From NCBI RefSeq assembly GCF_003347495.1, contig NZ_QCXY01000001.1, forward strand, positions 1,178,001 to 1,242,000: DNA of 64,000 nt, read 5' to 3'. A program made the position numbers and the translations under genes. Source of the stretch: Pleomorphovibrio marinus (lineage in GTDB: Bacteria > Bacteroidota > Bacteroidia > Cytophagales > Cyclobacteriaceae). Shown in pieces: positions 36,455 through 46,213 of this stretch; the stretch's first letter is position 1, and each line of letters starts with the position of its first letter. The notes under the pieces are model-generated. The model did not search any database, was not told the DNA's origin, and saw only the letters and a list, made by a program, of their open reading frames with translations.

Positions 36455-38661
36455 GCTGGGGAAGGCCATATAAGGGAATAATTTTACTCTTGGTGTTATT
36501 TTGTGTCTTAAGGAATGACTTATTGGGGCAACAGACGGTGGCACGGGATTGGAATGAGGCCTTACTTCTGGCGATAAGAAATGATTTTGCCCGTCCCACT
36601 GTCCACGCCCGGAATTTATTTCACCTTTCTGCGGCCATGTATGACATTTGGGCTGTATATTCCAAAAAAGGAAATCCTTATTTTTTAGGCCATGCACATG
36701 GAGAGTACACCATTCCTTTCAAGGGAATTCCTTCCTATGAGGATGCAAAAATAGCAAGTGAGGTAGCGATAAGTTTTGCTTCCTACAGACTTATCCGTTT
36801 TCGGTTCCGTAATAGCCCGGGATGGGAAACTACCTATGCACATATCGATAGCTTAATGGAGGTGAAAGGTTTTGATAGGACCTATTTGGACGAGGATTAC
36901 GAAAACGGAAACCCAGCAGCTTTTGGAAATTTCCTTGCTTCCCAAATCATCGCTTTTGGTTTACAGGATGGTTCAAACGAAGGGGGAGCCTTTCAAAACC
37001 TCGAATATGTACCTAGAAACCCACCCATGCTTCTTAGTGAACCTGGAGTTGCGGAGCTGTATGACCCCAATCTTTGGCAGCCGTTGACCTTCGAAACTTT
37101 TATCGACCAGTCGGGGAATCAAATACCCGCTGGCACGCCACCCTTTCTGGGTGCAGAGTGGGGAAAGCTTCTAGCTTTTTCGTTGAAGGAAACGGATGTA
37201 AGCAAACATGAGGTAAAGGGAAGAGAATGCTGGGTTTATCATGATCCTGGGCCACCGGCAATGCTTCATCCGGATGACCATGAGGATAATGAAGCATATA
37301 TATGGAATTTTGAATTTGTGGTAAACTGGTCAGCACATTTGGATCATGAGGATGGGGTGATGTGGGATATATCCCCTGGAGCAATGGGAAATGTGGAAGA
37401 GGAGGAGTTTCCAGAAAATCTAGAGGATTACAAGCGGTTTTTTGATAAACTAAATGGGGGGGATATCGGGAAAGGATATTCGCTTAATCCCTTCACAGGC
37501 GAACCGTATCAGCCCCAGGTTGTGCCCAGGGGAGACTACACCCGGGTTCTGGCCGAATTTTGGGCAGATGGCCCTGACTCGGAAACCCCTCCTGGTCATT
37601 GGTTTTCTATTTTTAATTACGTTAGCGACCACCCACTTTTCGAAAGGAAATTTGAAGGGAAGGGAGAAGTGTTGGATCGTATGGAATGGGAGGTAAAGGG
37701 TTATTTCACACTTGGCGGAGCCATGCACGATGCGGCAATTACCGCTTGGAGTATTAAGGGGTATTATGATTATGTAAGGCCCATTACCGCTGCCAGGTAC
37801 ATGGGCAAAATGGGTCAATCCAGCTCAGATACCTTACCCAATTTTCACCCTCATGGTATGAAGTTAGAAAAAGGCTTTATAGAACTCGTGGGGACAGAAG
37901 ATCCGCTGGCAGGTGAGCAAGCTGAGCATGTAGGGAAAATAAAGGTCAGGTCTTGGCGGGGCCATGATTTCATACGTACCACAGAGGATATCGGAGGAGT
38001 CGATTGGATATTGGCAGAAAACTGGTGGCCGTATCAGCGTCCCACATTCGTTACACCCCCCTTTGCAGGATATATTTCAGGGCACTCTACCTTCTCTAGG
38101 GCAGCTGCCAGGGTAATGACCATGCTTACTGGCGATGACTATTTTCCGGGGGGATTAGCCGAATTTCATGCCAAAGAAAATGAATTTTTGGTTTTCGAAA
38201 AAGGTCCTAGTACCGATGTGGTTTTGGAGTGGGCAAGGTATGTGGATGCCTCCGACCAATGTAGCCTTTCCAGGATTTGGGGGGGAATTCATCCTCCAAT
38301 AGATGATATACCTGGTAGGATCATAGGAGAGAAAGTAGGCAAAACAGCCTTTGAACATGCCAAGGCTTATTTTGAGGATGTTATTTTAGCAGCTCCAAGC
38401 TCCAGGGAGAAAATCAAAGTGGAAATCTTTCCCAATCCCATTTCAGCAGGAGAATCCTTAAGGATAAAATTACCGCCTTCTACCTCAGGCTATCAAATTG
38501 GATTACATTCTACAAATGGGAATTTGATAAAGGTCTTGGAATTTCCTACAGCCACGGGAAATGAATTAATAGTGGAAAGCCTGGGTTTGAAACCCGGGGT
38601 TTATTTAGTGATAGCCAAATCCCACCATCAGCAATTGGTGGAAAAGCTTCTAGTCCGATAA
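36451..38661 (+). CDS. Vanadium-haloperoxidase/PAP2-fold protein with type IX secretion tail
   Basis: 736 residues with signal peptide about 8-26. The vanadate or phosphate pocket motifs are all present: KGYYDYVRP (K-x6-RP, about 435), SGHSTFSR (about 545) and SRIWGGIHPPID (about 606). A long N-terminal helical region (NEALLLAIRNDFARPTVHARNLFH) precedes them, as in bacterial vanadium-dependent haloperoxidases. The last 80 residues are a T9SS domain (IFPNPISAGESLRI, PGVYLVIAKS). It may oxidise halides or act as an acid phosphatase, because both use this pocket. It is coupled by ATGA to the CRTAC1-like gene, and its 3' end overlaps the convergent gene by 12 bp. Confidence 0.88.
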   Translation: MSWGRPYKGIILLLVLFCVLRNDLLGQQTVARDWNEALLLAIRNDFARPTVHARNLFHLSAAMYDIWAVYSKKGNPYFLGHAHGEYTIPFKGIPSYEDAKIASEVAISFASYRLIRFRFRNSPGWETTYAHIDSLMEVKGFDRTYLDEDYENGNPAAFGNFLASQIIAFGLQDGSNEGGAFQNLEYVPRNPPMLLSEPGVAELYDPNLWQPLTFETFIDQSGNQIPAGTPPFLGAEWGKLLAFSLKETDVSKHEVKGRECWVYHDPGPPAMLHPDDHEDNEAYIWNFEFVVNWSAHLDHEDGVMWDISPGAMGNVEEEEFPENLEDYKRFFDKLNGGDIGKGYSLNPFTGEPYQPQVVPRGDYTRVLAEFWADGPDSETPPGHWFSIFNYVSDHPLFERKFEGKGEVLDRMEWEVKGYFTLGGAMHDAAITAWSIKGYYDYVRPITAARYMGKMGQSSSDTLPNFHPHGMKLEKGFIELVGTEDPLAGEQAEHVGKIKVRSWRGHDFIRTTEDIGGVDWILAENWWPYQRPTFVTPPFAGYISGHSTFSRAAARVMTMLTGDDYFPGGLAEFHAKENEFLVFEKGPSTDVVLEWARYVDASDQCSLSRIWGGIHPPIDDIPGRIIGEKVGKTAFEHAKAYFEDVILAAPSSREKIKVEIFPNPISAGESLRIKLPPSTSGYQIGLHSTNGNLIKVLEFPTATGNELIVESLGLKPGVYLVIAKSHHQQLVEKLLVR

Positions 38662-40413
38662 GGGTTTGCGCTGCTTAAGGAAAAACAGAATGACCGCTGT
38701 AGCAATTAGCAAAGCTAACAGCCAAACATAAGGGAATCTGGCGGAAGGCACCTGTTCTATGCTGAGGAGTTGGTTTACCTGTTGGTTTACCATTACTTGT
38801 TCACCTCCACCCAGCCATTTTACCCTGACAGTATCTACTTTTTCTGCATCCCCCAGACCAAAATGGGCTATCACGGAATTCTGTGAAAGATGGCTGCTGC
38901 CTCCATCTATTTCACGAATCATAGTAAGGTCTCCTATCACCACTTCCACCCTGGACCCAATCCCATTCAGGTCGGTGTCCCTGCCTTGAAGGGCCACTTT
39001 TACCCAGTTTCCCTCACTCGCATCATTTCTATAGAGTAATGAGGAGGGAATAGAGGTAAGTCCGTCATTTACGGGGTATTGATTGATTACCAGCAAGTCC
39101 AAATCCCCATCATTGTCATAATCAAACACCACGGAACCTCTGCTAAGTCCTCTGTCATTTACCCCTTTTTCTGAGGCCTTATTTACATAGGTGCCATTTT
39201 CCAGTTCAAAATAATAATTGGGAATAGGAAATACCTCCGGATTTAATGCCCCATTGGCCACAAACAGTTCCAAGTTTGTATTATGGTTAAAATCGGCAAA
39301 ATTTGCCCCCCAACTGATGGGAAGGCTTGGTCTTCCCTTTTCCCTAATCATGTTTATTTTGATTCCCAGTTCTTCATTTTGGTTTAAAAAGGGCTTTCCG
39401 GGGCCTTGGTTCACCATAAATGGGTTAGCACGTATATTGGTAAAATAATAGTCCAGGTAGCCGTCGTTATTGTAGTCTCCAACTGCCAGGCCCATGCCAT
39501 TAATTGGCAAATCCATATCCATAGAGTCCGCTATATCCAAAAATCTTGCTTTCGGGTATTGGTTTTGAAAAAACTGGTTGGGTATGGATTTATACCCAAA
39601 ATCATGGTTGACAATCAAGTCCAGATCACCGTCATTATCGTAGTCCGAAAACACCCCTCCAAATCCAAAACCCTTGAAGCCCAACCCATATTTTTCATAT
39701 TGGTTTTCGAAGGATTTCCCTTTTTTATTGATCAGCAACAAACCCTCTGCCATTTGGTTGGATCCCACGATGATGGCGTCATTCATGATGTGCAACTTGC
39801 CGTCAAACATATTGAAATAGTTGCCCACGAAAATATCGGGATAACCGTCATTGTTGATATCCCCAAACATGGCCCCAGTACTGAAAGTCTGGTACCTATC
39901 TAGTCCAAATTCCTCTGTGGCGTTCCTAAAGGTTCCGTCGCCATTATTGATAAATAGCAAGTTTTCAGCCCTGGGAATAGGGTCTTTACTGTCCCTTAGT
40001 TTAATGGTGGTTACAAACAAGTCCCTCCATCCATCCCGATTTACATCGGCAGAAATGGCTCCTTGGGTGACGTATTTTTTTGGTGTTTTTAAGCCAGATC
40101 CTTCGTATACGTTTTCAAATGTACCATCCCCCTTATTGAGATAAAGCTGGTCATCCCCCACACCCCCGGTTATGAAAAGGTCTTCCCACCCATCGTTATT
40201 GAAGTCAAATACTACCACGCCACCACCAAATGTGCCCTCATATACTTCAAAGATATGGTCAATCCCCGAAGAAGCACTCACGTCTTTAAATGGGGTTGGC
40301 TTTTCTTGTGCAGAAGTTGGCAAAATTAGCTGAAAGAAAACAACAACTGACATTAGAGATTGAATCAAGTTTATTAATACAATTCTCACAAACCTATTCC
40401 TTACTTGTCCCAT
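38650..40413 (-). CDS. CRTAC1-like FG-GAP/ASPIC-UnbV protein with C-terminal membrane anchor
   Basis: 587 residues with signal segment about 8-36 (IVLINLIQSLMSVVVFFQLILPTSAQ). FG-GAP blades (DFNNDGWEDLFITGG, DVNRDGWRDLFVT, DINNDGYPDIFVG, DYDNDGDLDLIV, DYNNDGYLDYYFT) are followed by an ASPIC/UnbV domain (LQGRDTDLNGIGSRVEV, REIDGGSSHLSQNS). It is clearly a paralogue of the 34544 protein, but the tail is a single membrane helix (VWLLALLIATAVILFFL) plus KQRK instead of a T9SS domain. It begins inside the end of the haloperoxidase-like gene at 40401 (13-bp overlap), so the two are translationally linked. Confidence 0.88.
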   Translation of the reverse strand: MGQVRNRFVRIVLINLIQSLMSVVVFFQLILPTSAQEKPTPFKDVSASSGIDHIFEVYEGTFGGGVVVFDFNNDGWEDLFITGGVGDDQLYLNKGDGTFENVYEGSGLKTPKKYVTQGAISADVNRDGWRDLFVTTIKLRDSKDPIPRAENLLFINNGDGTFRNATEEFGLDRYQTFSTGAMFGDINNDGYPDIFVGNYFNMFDGKLHIMNDAIIVGSNQMAEGLLLINKKGKSFENQYEKYGLGFKGFGFGGVFSDYDNDGDLDLIVNHDFGYKSIPNQFFQNQYPKARFLDIADSMDMDLPINGMGLAVGDYNNDGYLDYYFTNIRANPFMVNQGPGKPFLNQNEELGIKINMIREKGRPSLPISWGANFADFNHNTNLELFVANGALNPEVFPIPNYYFELENGTYVNKASEKGVNDRGLSRGSVVFDYDNDGDLDLLVINQYPVNDGLTSIPSSLLYRNDASEGNWVKVALQGRDTDLNGIGSRVEVVIGDLTMIREIDGGSSHLSQNSVIAHFGLGDAEKVDTVRVKWLGGGEQVMVNQQVNQLLSIEQVPSARFPYVWLLALLIATAVILFFLKQRKPLSD

Positions 40414-41807
40414 TTCAGCGCATTGATATGATTTCCTACTTTCCTTCCTTCTTCCAATCCCACTTCGTTGTCAATTTGGGCATGAATTCCTCCCAGAAAC
40501 CTAGAATATGCTGTTTCTACAGCCACCTCCCAAAAAGAATTAAAGCTCCTTTCCTTATAATCAACGTTACGGAGTTTGTCCCTTTTTCTTCCTGAATGGG
40601 CATTATCCACAAAGGATATTTCGTCTCCGTAGAGTCCGGCAAAAACAGTGGCCACAGCCCCCGCTTGGGTAGCATGTCCGGATGGAAATGCGGGAAAAGG
40701 GGGATCGGGCCAAAATGGCTCCCATTCATCATCGATATTTTCGAAAACATAGGTGGAAGGCCTTTCGGAGTAGTAATGGTACTTCATCCTCCAGCAAACG
40801 GTAAAGGCATCCGCTACGGCCATCCCCACACGGGCGTAGGTTTCCGCAGCAGTGACCAGGTCAGGTTTTTTTTGCTCCAATACTAAGTTTACCAAGTAAT
40901 AGGAATGCCCGGGTGGGGTGAATGTATCAGTGGGATCATCATTCCACCACATGGCTATTTCCTTTTCTTCTTGAGTGAGCTGTGTATTGCTTTCGTAGAC
41001 CTCATAGAAAGTTTGGTAATAATCAGATTCCACTAAAGTATCGTAGGGTAAAAATGCAGGGACTGCCCATTCAGCGTTGGCGGAAAGAAATGTACGGTTT
41101 TCTCCCCAGTAGGGGTGCAAAGGCAACCGACTGATGGTTTGGGCAAAAAACGGTGGTCTCCAGTGCCCTTGACCTGCTTTTTGCTGCATATTGGTGTCGA
41201 AATTCTTCAAATAACCTCTGTGTCCCCCATCGTCCATGGACCACTCAAATATGGAATTGGCGATTCGCTGCCCAAAATCCACAGACCTCTCTATAACCTC
41301 CCTTTCCTCATCCTTAGAAAGTGAATGCAACACCAACTCGCATAAGGAGTCGATTTTGTATACATATTCTTCAGAGGCTTGCTGATAAATATTTTTTAGG
41401 ATAAAAGCCTGTCCGGCATTGAGGGAGATCTTCCAATTGTAGGAGGTATTTCGTTCGGGAGAGGGAAGTTGTTCTAATCCATTAAGTTGGGAGGCAAGAG
41501 ACCTTTTGTGCTCATTGCCATGCACTACTGACTCATACATGGTCAAGCCAAAATAGCCAAAGGCACGGCTGGCAAAGGTAGGTGAATTGCCAGGAGTATG
41601 TTGGGTCAAATCTAAAGCCATCTCCCCCCAAAGCATTGCTATTTCATAGTCATGCTTGAATGTAATTTGGGCTTGCTCTTGTTGATTTTGGCAAGACAAA
41701 AAACAAGCCAGCACAAGGAAACATGCGAAGGCAGGAATTCGGCGTTTGACAAATAGACACATTATTTGATCCTTAACCGGAATAGGTGTTTTGGCTTTAT
41801 TGTTCAT
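40401..41807 (-). CDS. Vanadium-haloperoxidase/PAP2-fold lipoprotein
   Basis: 468 residues from 41807. The in-frame ATG at 41762 gives a better signal peptide with lipobox FLSC (Cys24 of that form). Pocket motifs are complete: KYHYYSERP (K-x6-RP, about 340), FPSGHATQAG (about 376) and SRFLGGIHAQID (about 437). It is shorter than the 36451 paralogue and lacks a T9SS domain. With the lipobox it should be anchored in the outer membrane or periplasm. It overlaps the downstream CRTAC1-like gene by 13 bp. Confidence 0.88.
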   Translation of the reverse strand: MNNKAKTPIPVKDQIMCLFVKRRIPAFACFLVLACFLSCQNQQEQAQITFKHDYEIAMLWGEMALDLTQHTPGNSPTFASRAFGYFGLTMYESVVHGNEHKRSLASQLNGLEQLPSPERNTSYNWKISLNAGQAFILKNIYQQASEEYVYKIDSLCELVLHSLSKDEEREVIERSVDFGQRIANSIFEWSMDDGGHRGYLKNFDTNMQQKAGQGHWRPPFFAQTISRLPLHPYWGENRTFLSANAEWAVPAFLPYDTLVESDYYQTFYEVYESNTQLTQEEKEIAMWWNDDPTDTFTPPGHSYYLVNLVLEQKKPDLVTAAETYARVGMAVADAFTVCWRMKYHYYSERPSTYVFENIDDEWEPFWPDPPFPAFPSGHATQAGAVATVFAGLYGDEISFVDNAHSGRKRDKLRNVDYKERSFNSFWEVAVETAYSRFLGGIHAQIDNEVGLEEGRKVGNHINALKWDK

Positions 41808-41979
41808 TTCGGATTCGCTCCGGTATATACCATAAACATAGGGTTCCTCTTTCTTTTATCAAACTTTTAGACCCCTAAATATATTAAAAACAGTGGTTCT
41901 GAAAAAAATTCAGAAAAACCCGTGAGATTATAGCCATTAGGTTCTCTTTTGTATTCATGGACAACCTGGAAAGTGTATA

Positions 41980-43875
41980 ATGCAAACATTCCCAACAGAA
42001 TTACCGAAACAGACAACAATTTTACTTATCTATCTCCTCTTACTTTTGTTTTCTTTTCAAACTGGTTTCGCCCAACGTCAGATGGAGCACCTGGATCGGG
42101 GATTGGTAGGAGTGCCCTCTGAAGATGGAGTATTACTGAGTTGGCGCATGCTGGGCACGGATCCTGAAGAAGTAGGCTTTAATATCTATGCCCTTTCTCC
42201 TTCCGGGGAAAAACGTAGGCTTAATGCGGAATCCATCACTGACCGAACCAATTTTTGGACAAAAGCGGATCAACAAGGAATTACATATTTTGTAAGCGCC
42301 CATGCTGGAGATGAAATGCTAGATGAAACTATGCCTGTTTCCCCTTGGGAAGAGGAATACCTTTCCATACCCCTGCGAACTCCCGATGGTTATACCCCCA
42401 ACGATGCATCAGTCGGAGACCTGACAGGGGATGGGAAGTATGAAATCGTAATACATATGACAGGCAAAGCGCACGACAACTCCCATAAGGGGTTTACCGA
42501 TGAGCCTATCCTTCATGCCTATACACTTGCCGGGGATTTCTTGTGGGAAATCAACCTGGGTAAAAATATCAGAGAGGGTGCCCATTACACTCAGTTTATG
42601 GTATATGACCTAGATGGGGATGGTAAGGCTGAAGTTGCCTGCAAGACCGCTGATGGCAGCAGGGATGGTGTGGGGAAAATCATCGGAGATGCCTCTGCGG
42701 ATCACCGTAACAAAGACGGATATATTTTGGAGGGTCCGGAATTCCTGACCGTATTTAATGGTGAAACGGGTGCAGCCATGTCCACGGTGGATTATGTGCC
42801 CAGCAGGCATCCAGAAACCCAAGACCCAAGCCCTGAACAAATGAAAGAAATTTGGGGGGATGGATATGGCAACCGCCTGGACCGGTTTTTAGCCGGCATT
42901 GCCTACCTGGATGGGGAAAGCCCAAGTTTGATCATGAGCAGGGGCTATTATACCCGTACCGTAATTGCCGCTTGGAATTGGAGGGATGGGGAACTTTACC
43001 AGGAGTGGGTTTTTGATTCCCATGATGGTAATCCGGAACACCTGGCCTATGCAGGCCAAGGTTTCCACAGTCTTAGCATAGCTGATGTGGATGGGGATGG
43101 AAAAGATGAAATCGTTTTTGGCTCCATGGTGTTGGACAATGATGGTACAGGGCTTTACTCCTCCGGCTTGGGACATGGGGATGCTATGCATGTTACTAAC
43201 ATCGATCCTACCAGAGAGGGTCTGGAGGTTTTTGGGATTCACGAGAGGGCTGAGCACCCTCATGCTGCTAACCTGAGGGATGCCCTTACCGGGGAGGTAC
43301 TGTGGTCATTTCCCTCCGAGGATGTGGGAAGGGGGTTATCCATAGACATAGACCCTAGGCATGAAGGCCATGAATGTTGGGCATTGGGGGAGGGTTTGTC
43401 CGGCCTATGGAATGTAAAAGGCGAGGAGATTTCCAGTCAACGCCCTTCCTCCTGTAATATGGCAATATGGTGGGACGGGGATTTACTCAGGGAATTGCTG
43501 GATGGTGTGAACATAGACAAATGGGATTATGAGCAGGAAACTTCCAAGCGCATATTTACCGGGGAGAATTTTCAGCTTCTTAAAAACAACGGCACCAAAT
43601 CCAACCCTTGCCTTTCGGCCGATATTTTGGGCGACTGGAGGGAGGAACTGCTGGCCAGGACAGAGGACGGAAAGGAATTGCGGATATTTTCTACCCCAAT
43701 TCCCTCAGAACATCGGCTTTATACCCTTATGCACAACCCTCATTACAGATTGAGCATTGCCTGGCAAAATGTGGCCTATAACCAACCCCCACATACGGAT
43801 TATTTCTTGGGGGCCGGGATGAAAAAACCTCAGAGGCCTAATATTTATGTGCTAAAAAACAAGCATTTAAAATAG
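41980..43875 (+). CDS. Secreted rhamnogalacturonan lyase, PL11
   Basis: 631 residues with signal peptide about 12-32 (TILLIYLLLLLFSFQTGFAQ). It has the PL11 layout: N-terminal beta domain (LDRGLVGVPSEDGVLLSWRMLG), then an eight-bladed propeller with calcium-binding DLTGDGKYEIV, DLDGDGKAEVACKTADGSRDGVG, DVDGDGKDEIVFGS and ILGDWREELL. The terminal HNPHYRLSIAWQNVAYNQPPHTDYFLG is characteristic of the YesW/YesX-type enzymes. It cleaves the rhamnose-galacturonate backbone of rhamnogalacturonan I by beta-elimination. It is transcribed alone, divergent from the haloperoxidase-like pair. Confidence 0.95.
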   Translation: MQTFPTELPKQTTILLIYLLLLLFSFQTGFAQRQMEHLDRGLVGVPSEDGVLLSWRMLGTDPEEVGFNIYALSPSGEKRRLNAESITDRTNFWTKADQQGITYFVSAHAGDEMLDETMPVSPWEEEYLSIPLRTPDGYTPNDASVGDLTGDGKYEIVIHMTGKAHDNSHKGFTDEPILHAYTLAGDFLWEINLGKNIREGAHYTQFMVYDLDGDGKAEVACKTADGSRDGVGKIIGDASADHRNKDGYILEGPEFLTVFNGETGAAMSTVDYVPSRHPETQDPSPEQMKEIWGDGYGNRLDRFLAGIAYLDGESPSLIMSRGYYTRTVIAAWNWRDGELYQEWVFDSHDGNPEHLAYAGQGFHSLSIADVDGDGKDEIVFGSMVLDNDGTGLYSSGLGHGDAMHVTNIDPTREGLEVFGIHERAEHPHAANLRDALTGEVLWSFPSEDVGRGLSIDIDPRHEGHECWALGEGLSGLWNVKGEEISSQRPSSCNMAIWWDGDLLRELLDGVNIDKWDYEQETSKRIFTGENFQLLKNNGTKSNPCLSADILGDWREELLARTEDGKELRIFSTPIPSEHRLYTLMHNPHYRLSIAWQNVAYNQPPHTDYFLGAGMKKPQRPNIYVLKNKHLK

Positions 43876-43930
43876 ATTTACCAAACAATCAATAGGAAAG
43901 CTTGAGCCGCTCGTTTAACCGTAATATTGC

Positions 43931-45220
43931 TTATTTCTCAGCAATGGTCTCAATTATGGCATCTCCACTAGTGAATAGTTCTTCACGTATGGTAACTCCC
44001 AGTCCCGGCTTTTCTGGTGCCACTACATATCCATTTACAGGGGTAGGGATATCCTCTATAAAATAGGGGTATTGATGGGAATATTTCCAGTAATTACTTT
44101 CCATAATCATGAAATTGGGAACTGCCGTCATAAGATGCGTGGATGCTGCCCAAAGCAAAGGACCACCTGCGGTATGGGGGGAAACTGGAATCAGATAGGT
44201 GTCAGCGAAGTCTGAAATTTTTTTTGCCTCCGTAATTCCTCCGCACCAGGAAAGGTCAAACATGACCACATCGCAAGCCCCAAGTTCCAAAAACTCCCGG
44301 TATTCGTACCTGGTGGCAAGGGTTTCGCTGTGGCAAATGGGAACTGACGTTTCTTGCACTAGGGAAGCATAAGCCTTCGCATTATTCATAAGCATGACAT
44401 CTTCCATGTAAAGTATGTTATAGGGTTCTAATGCCTTGGCAATCCGCTTGGCACTTGCCAAATCATACCTTCCCCAACAATCGATACAAATGTCCATGTC
44501 CATCCCAGCCTCTTCCCGGATTTCCCGGATCCAATCCAATCCCCGCTCGATCTCACCATGTGTGATATAGGGCCCTCTCGATTGCTCAAAGGGGTAAATC
44601 TTCATAGCCTTGATGCCCCTGTCAAGCAGAAAACGGGTAATGGCAGGGGTATCAGAGGCCATTTTCATATCATTGATAGCCCAGTAATCGGTCACCGTGT
44701 TATACACTTTGATCTGCTCCCGGCTTTTCCCCCCAAGCAGCCTATAGAGAGGTTGCCCTGTGGCAATTCCCAAAATATCCAACTGTGCCATATTAACCGC
44801 ACTCAGTATCCGCATATCTGCCCCTCCCGCATTTCTCATGGACATATCGTGGTACATCCTTTTCCAGATTCCGTCAATGTCCCTGGGATCCCTCCCAATT
44901 AATAACCTTGAATAGTCTTTTAAGGCACCCAATTCACCATTGGAAAAGGGATAGGTTTCTCCAATACCCACAATTCCCTGATCGGTGTGTAGCCTTACCC
45001 AAAAGAATTCAGCTCCATCCGCTCCGCCGGATCCCCCACCGATTTTGATATCGGGATTAAACCTTATTCCTTCAATTTTTGTGATTGTCATAGCAGGAGC
45101 ACTCTCCCTGGCTTCCAAAATTGAAGCGGGAAGAAAACCCATCCCTACTGTCCCAAGAAAGCCTTTAGCTAAAAGGGTAGAAAATTTTCTTCTGCTCAAA
45201 TGGTGATTGGAAGCGTTCAT
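43931..45220 (-). CDS. Enolase-superfamily (mandelate racemase-like) enzyme with Tat-like signal
   Basis: 429 residues from ATG 45220. An upstream ATG at 45286 would bury the signal. The N-terminus LSRRKFSTLLAKGFLGTVGMGFLPA is a twin-arginine-type signal. The capping domain is followed by a barrel with Lys in KAMKIYPF, metal ligands Asp in DICIDCWGRY, Glu in LYMEDVM and Glu in CHSETLA, and His in SPHTAGG, as in acid-sugar dehydratases or racemases. With the aldolase at 46214 it could degrade an aldonic or uronic acid. The export signal is odd for that pathway. It lies 164 bp after murQ and may be the last gene of that transcript. Confidence 0.87.
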   Translation of the reverse strand: MNASNHHLSRRKFSTLLAKGFLGTVGMGFLPASILEARESAPAMTITKIEGIRFNPDIKIGGGSGGADGAEFFWVRLHTDQGIVGIGETYPFSNGELGALKDYSRLLIGRDPRDIDGIWKRMYHDMSMRNAGGADMRILSAVNMAQLDILGIATGQPLYRLLGGKSREQIKVYNTVTDYWAINDMKMASDTPAITRFLLDRGIKAMKIYPFEQSRGPYITHGEIERGLDWIREIREEAGMDMDICIDCWGRYDLASAKRIAKALEPYNILYMEDVMLMNNAKAYASLVQETSVPICHSETLATRYEYREFLELGACDVVMFDLSWCGGITEAKKISDFADTYLIPVSPHTAGGPLLWAASTHLMTAVPNFMIMESNYWKYSHQYPYFIEDIPTPVNGYVVAPEKPGLGVTIREELFTSGDAIIETIAEK

Positions 45221-45384
45221 TCTGAAAATTGTTTTAGTTTTAAATACAAGAATCTTTATAAAACTAAAAAAATAAAATGATTTCAATTCTAAAAATTAAA
45301 GGAACAGCCTGAAAATGGGATTAATGGTGATTAAAATTTAAAGGTATTCTAGGATAGAAAGGAGTCTTATTTCTAGCCTACCTA

Positions 45385-46191
45385 CTAGGTCAGCCCCTCC
45401 AATGCTTTCCTCACCGACCCTTTTTCCATCAGGATTCTTTTGGCCTCTGCATAGTCGGTTATTCCTGACCTTTCCATTAACATCTTCACGCTTCGGTCAA
45501 TGATTTTTTCATTGATGAGTATCACGTTTACCATTTTGTTGTCCTCCACTCGCCCCAACTGAATCATGGTAGTGGTGCTAATCATGTCGAAAATCATTTT
45601 TTGGGCTGTACCGCATTTCATCCGGGTGCTGCCCGTCACGAATTCCGGCCCGGTGATCACCTCAATGGGCAAATCTGCCTGAGCAGCAATTGGGGAGTCC
45701 GGATTGCTGACCAAACATCCTGTGGGTACCCCATTTTCTTTGCACCTTTTTAAGGTGTATAGCACAAAAGGAGTAGTTCCGCTGGCAGAGATACCCAACA
45801 CGAAATCCTTGGAAGAAATTTCTTGTTCCGAAAGGGCTTTCCACCCCGCCTCTTTATCATCCTCCTCTTCTTCCCTGGCTTCTATCAGGCGATCCACGCC
45901 ACCCGCCAAGATTACCTTCACCATTCCCTTGGGGATGCCATAGGTAGTAGGAAGCTCTATGGCATCCAATACTGATAAGCGACCCCCACTGCCCGCGCCC
46001 AGGTAAAACAACCTCCCTCCAGCACGGAGTTGTTCCACGATTTTTTTGATCACGGTGTTTATCTGGGGAAGCTCCTTTTCTATGGCCAAGGCCACTTTTT
46101 GATCCTCTTTGTTGATGTTGGTAGTGAGTTCCTCTACCGACATTTTTTCCAAATGTCTATATATGGAGGATTGTTCTGTAATTCGTGTCAT
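45385..46191 (-). CDS. murQ: N-acetylmuramic acid 6-phosphate etherase
   Basis: 268 residues, cytoplasmic, single SIS domain. Diagnostic motifs are TEQSSIYRHLEKMS at the start, YLGAGSGGRLSVLDAIELPTTYG (phosphosugar loop), SGTTPFVLYTLKRC and EFVTGSTRMKCGTAQK, with the C-terminal helical tail. MurQ splits the lactyl ether of MurNAc-6-P to GlcNAc-6-P and lactate for cell-wall recycling. Here it sits 22 bp after an HpcH/HpaI aldolase gene rather than beside anmK or a MurNAc transporter. So an ether of another lactyl- or carboxyethyl-sugar is a possible alternative substrate. Confidence 0.9.
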   Translation of the reverse strand: MTRITEQSSIYRHLEKMSVEELTTNINKEDQKVALAIEKELPQINTVIKKIVEQLRAGGRLFYLGAGSGGRLSVLDAIELPTTYGIPKGMVKVILAGGVDRLIEAREEEEDDKEAGWKALSEQEISSKDFVLGISASGTTPFVLYTLKRCKENGVPTGCLVSNPDSPIAAQADLPIEVITGPEFVTGSTRMKCGTAQKMIFDMISTTTMIQLGRVEDNKMVNVILINEKIIDRSVKMLMERSGITDYAEAKRILMEKGSVRKALEGLT

Positions 46192-46213
46192 GGATTACCT
46201 ATGTTGATTGGTA

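Noticed and set aside
36451-41807. Plain PAP2 lipid phosphatases
   Set aside because: The pocket motifs alone cannot exclude this, but length, the N-terminal helical domain and lack of membrane helices fit the vanadium-haloperoxidase-like group better.
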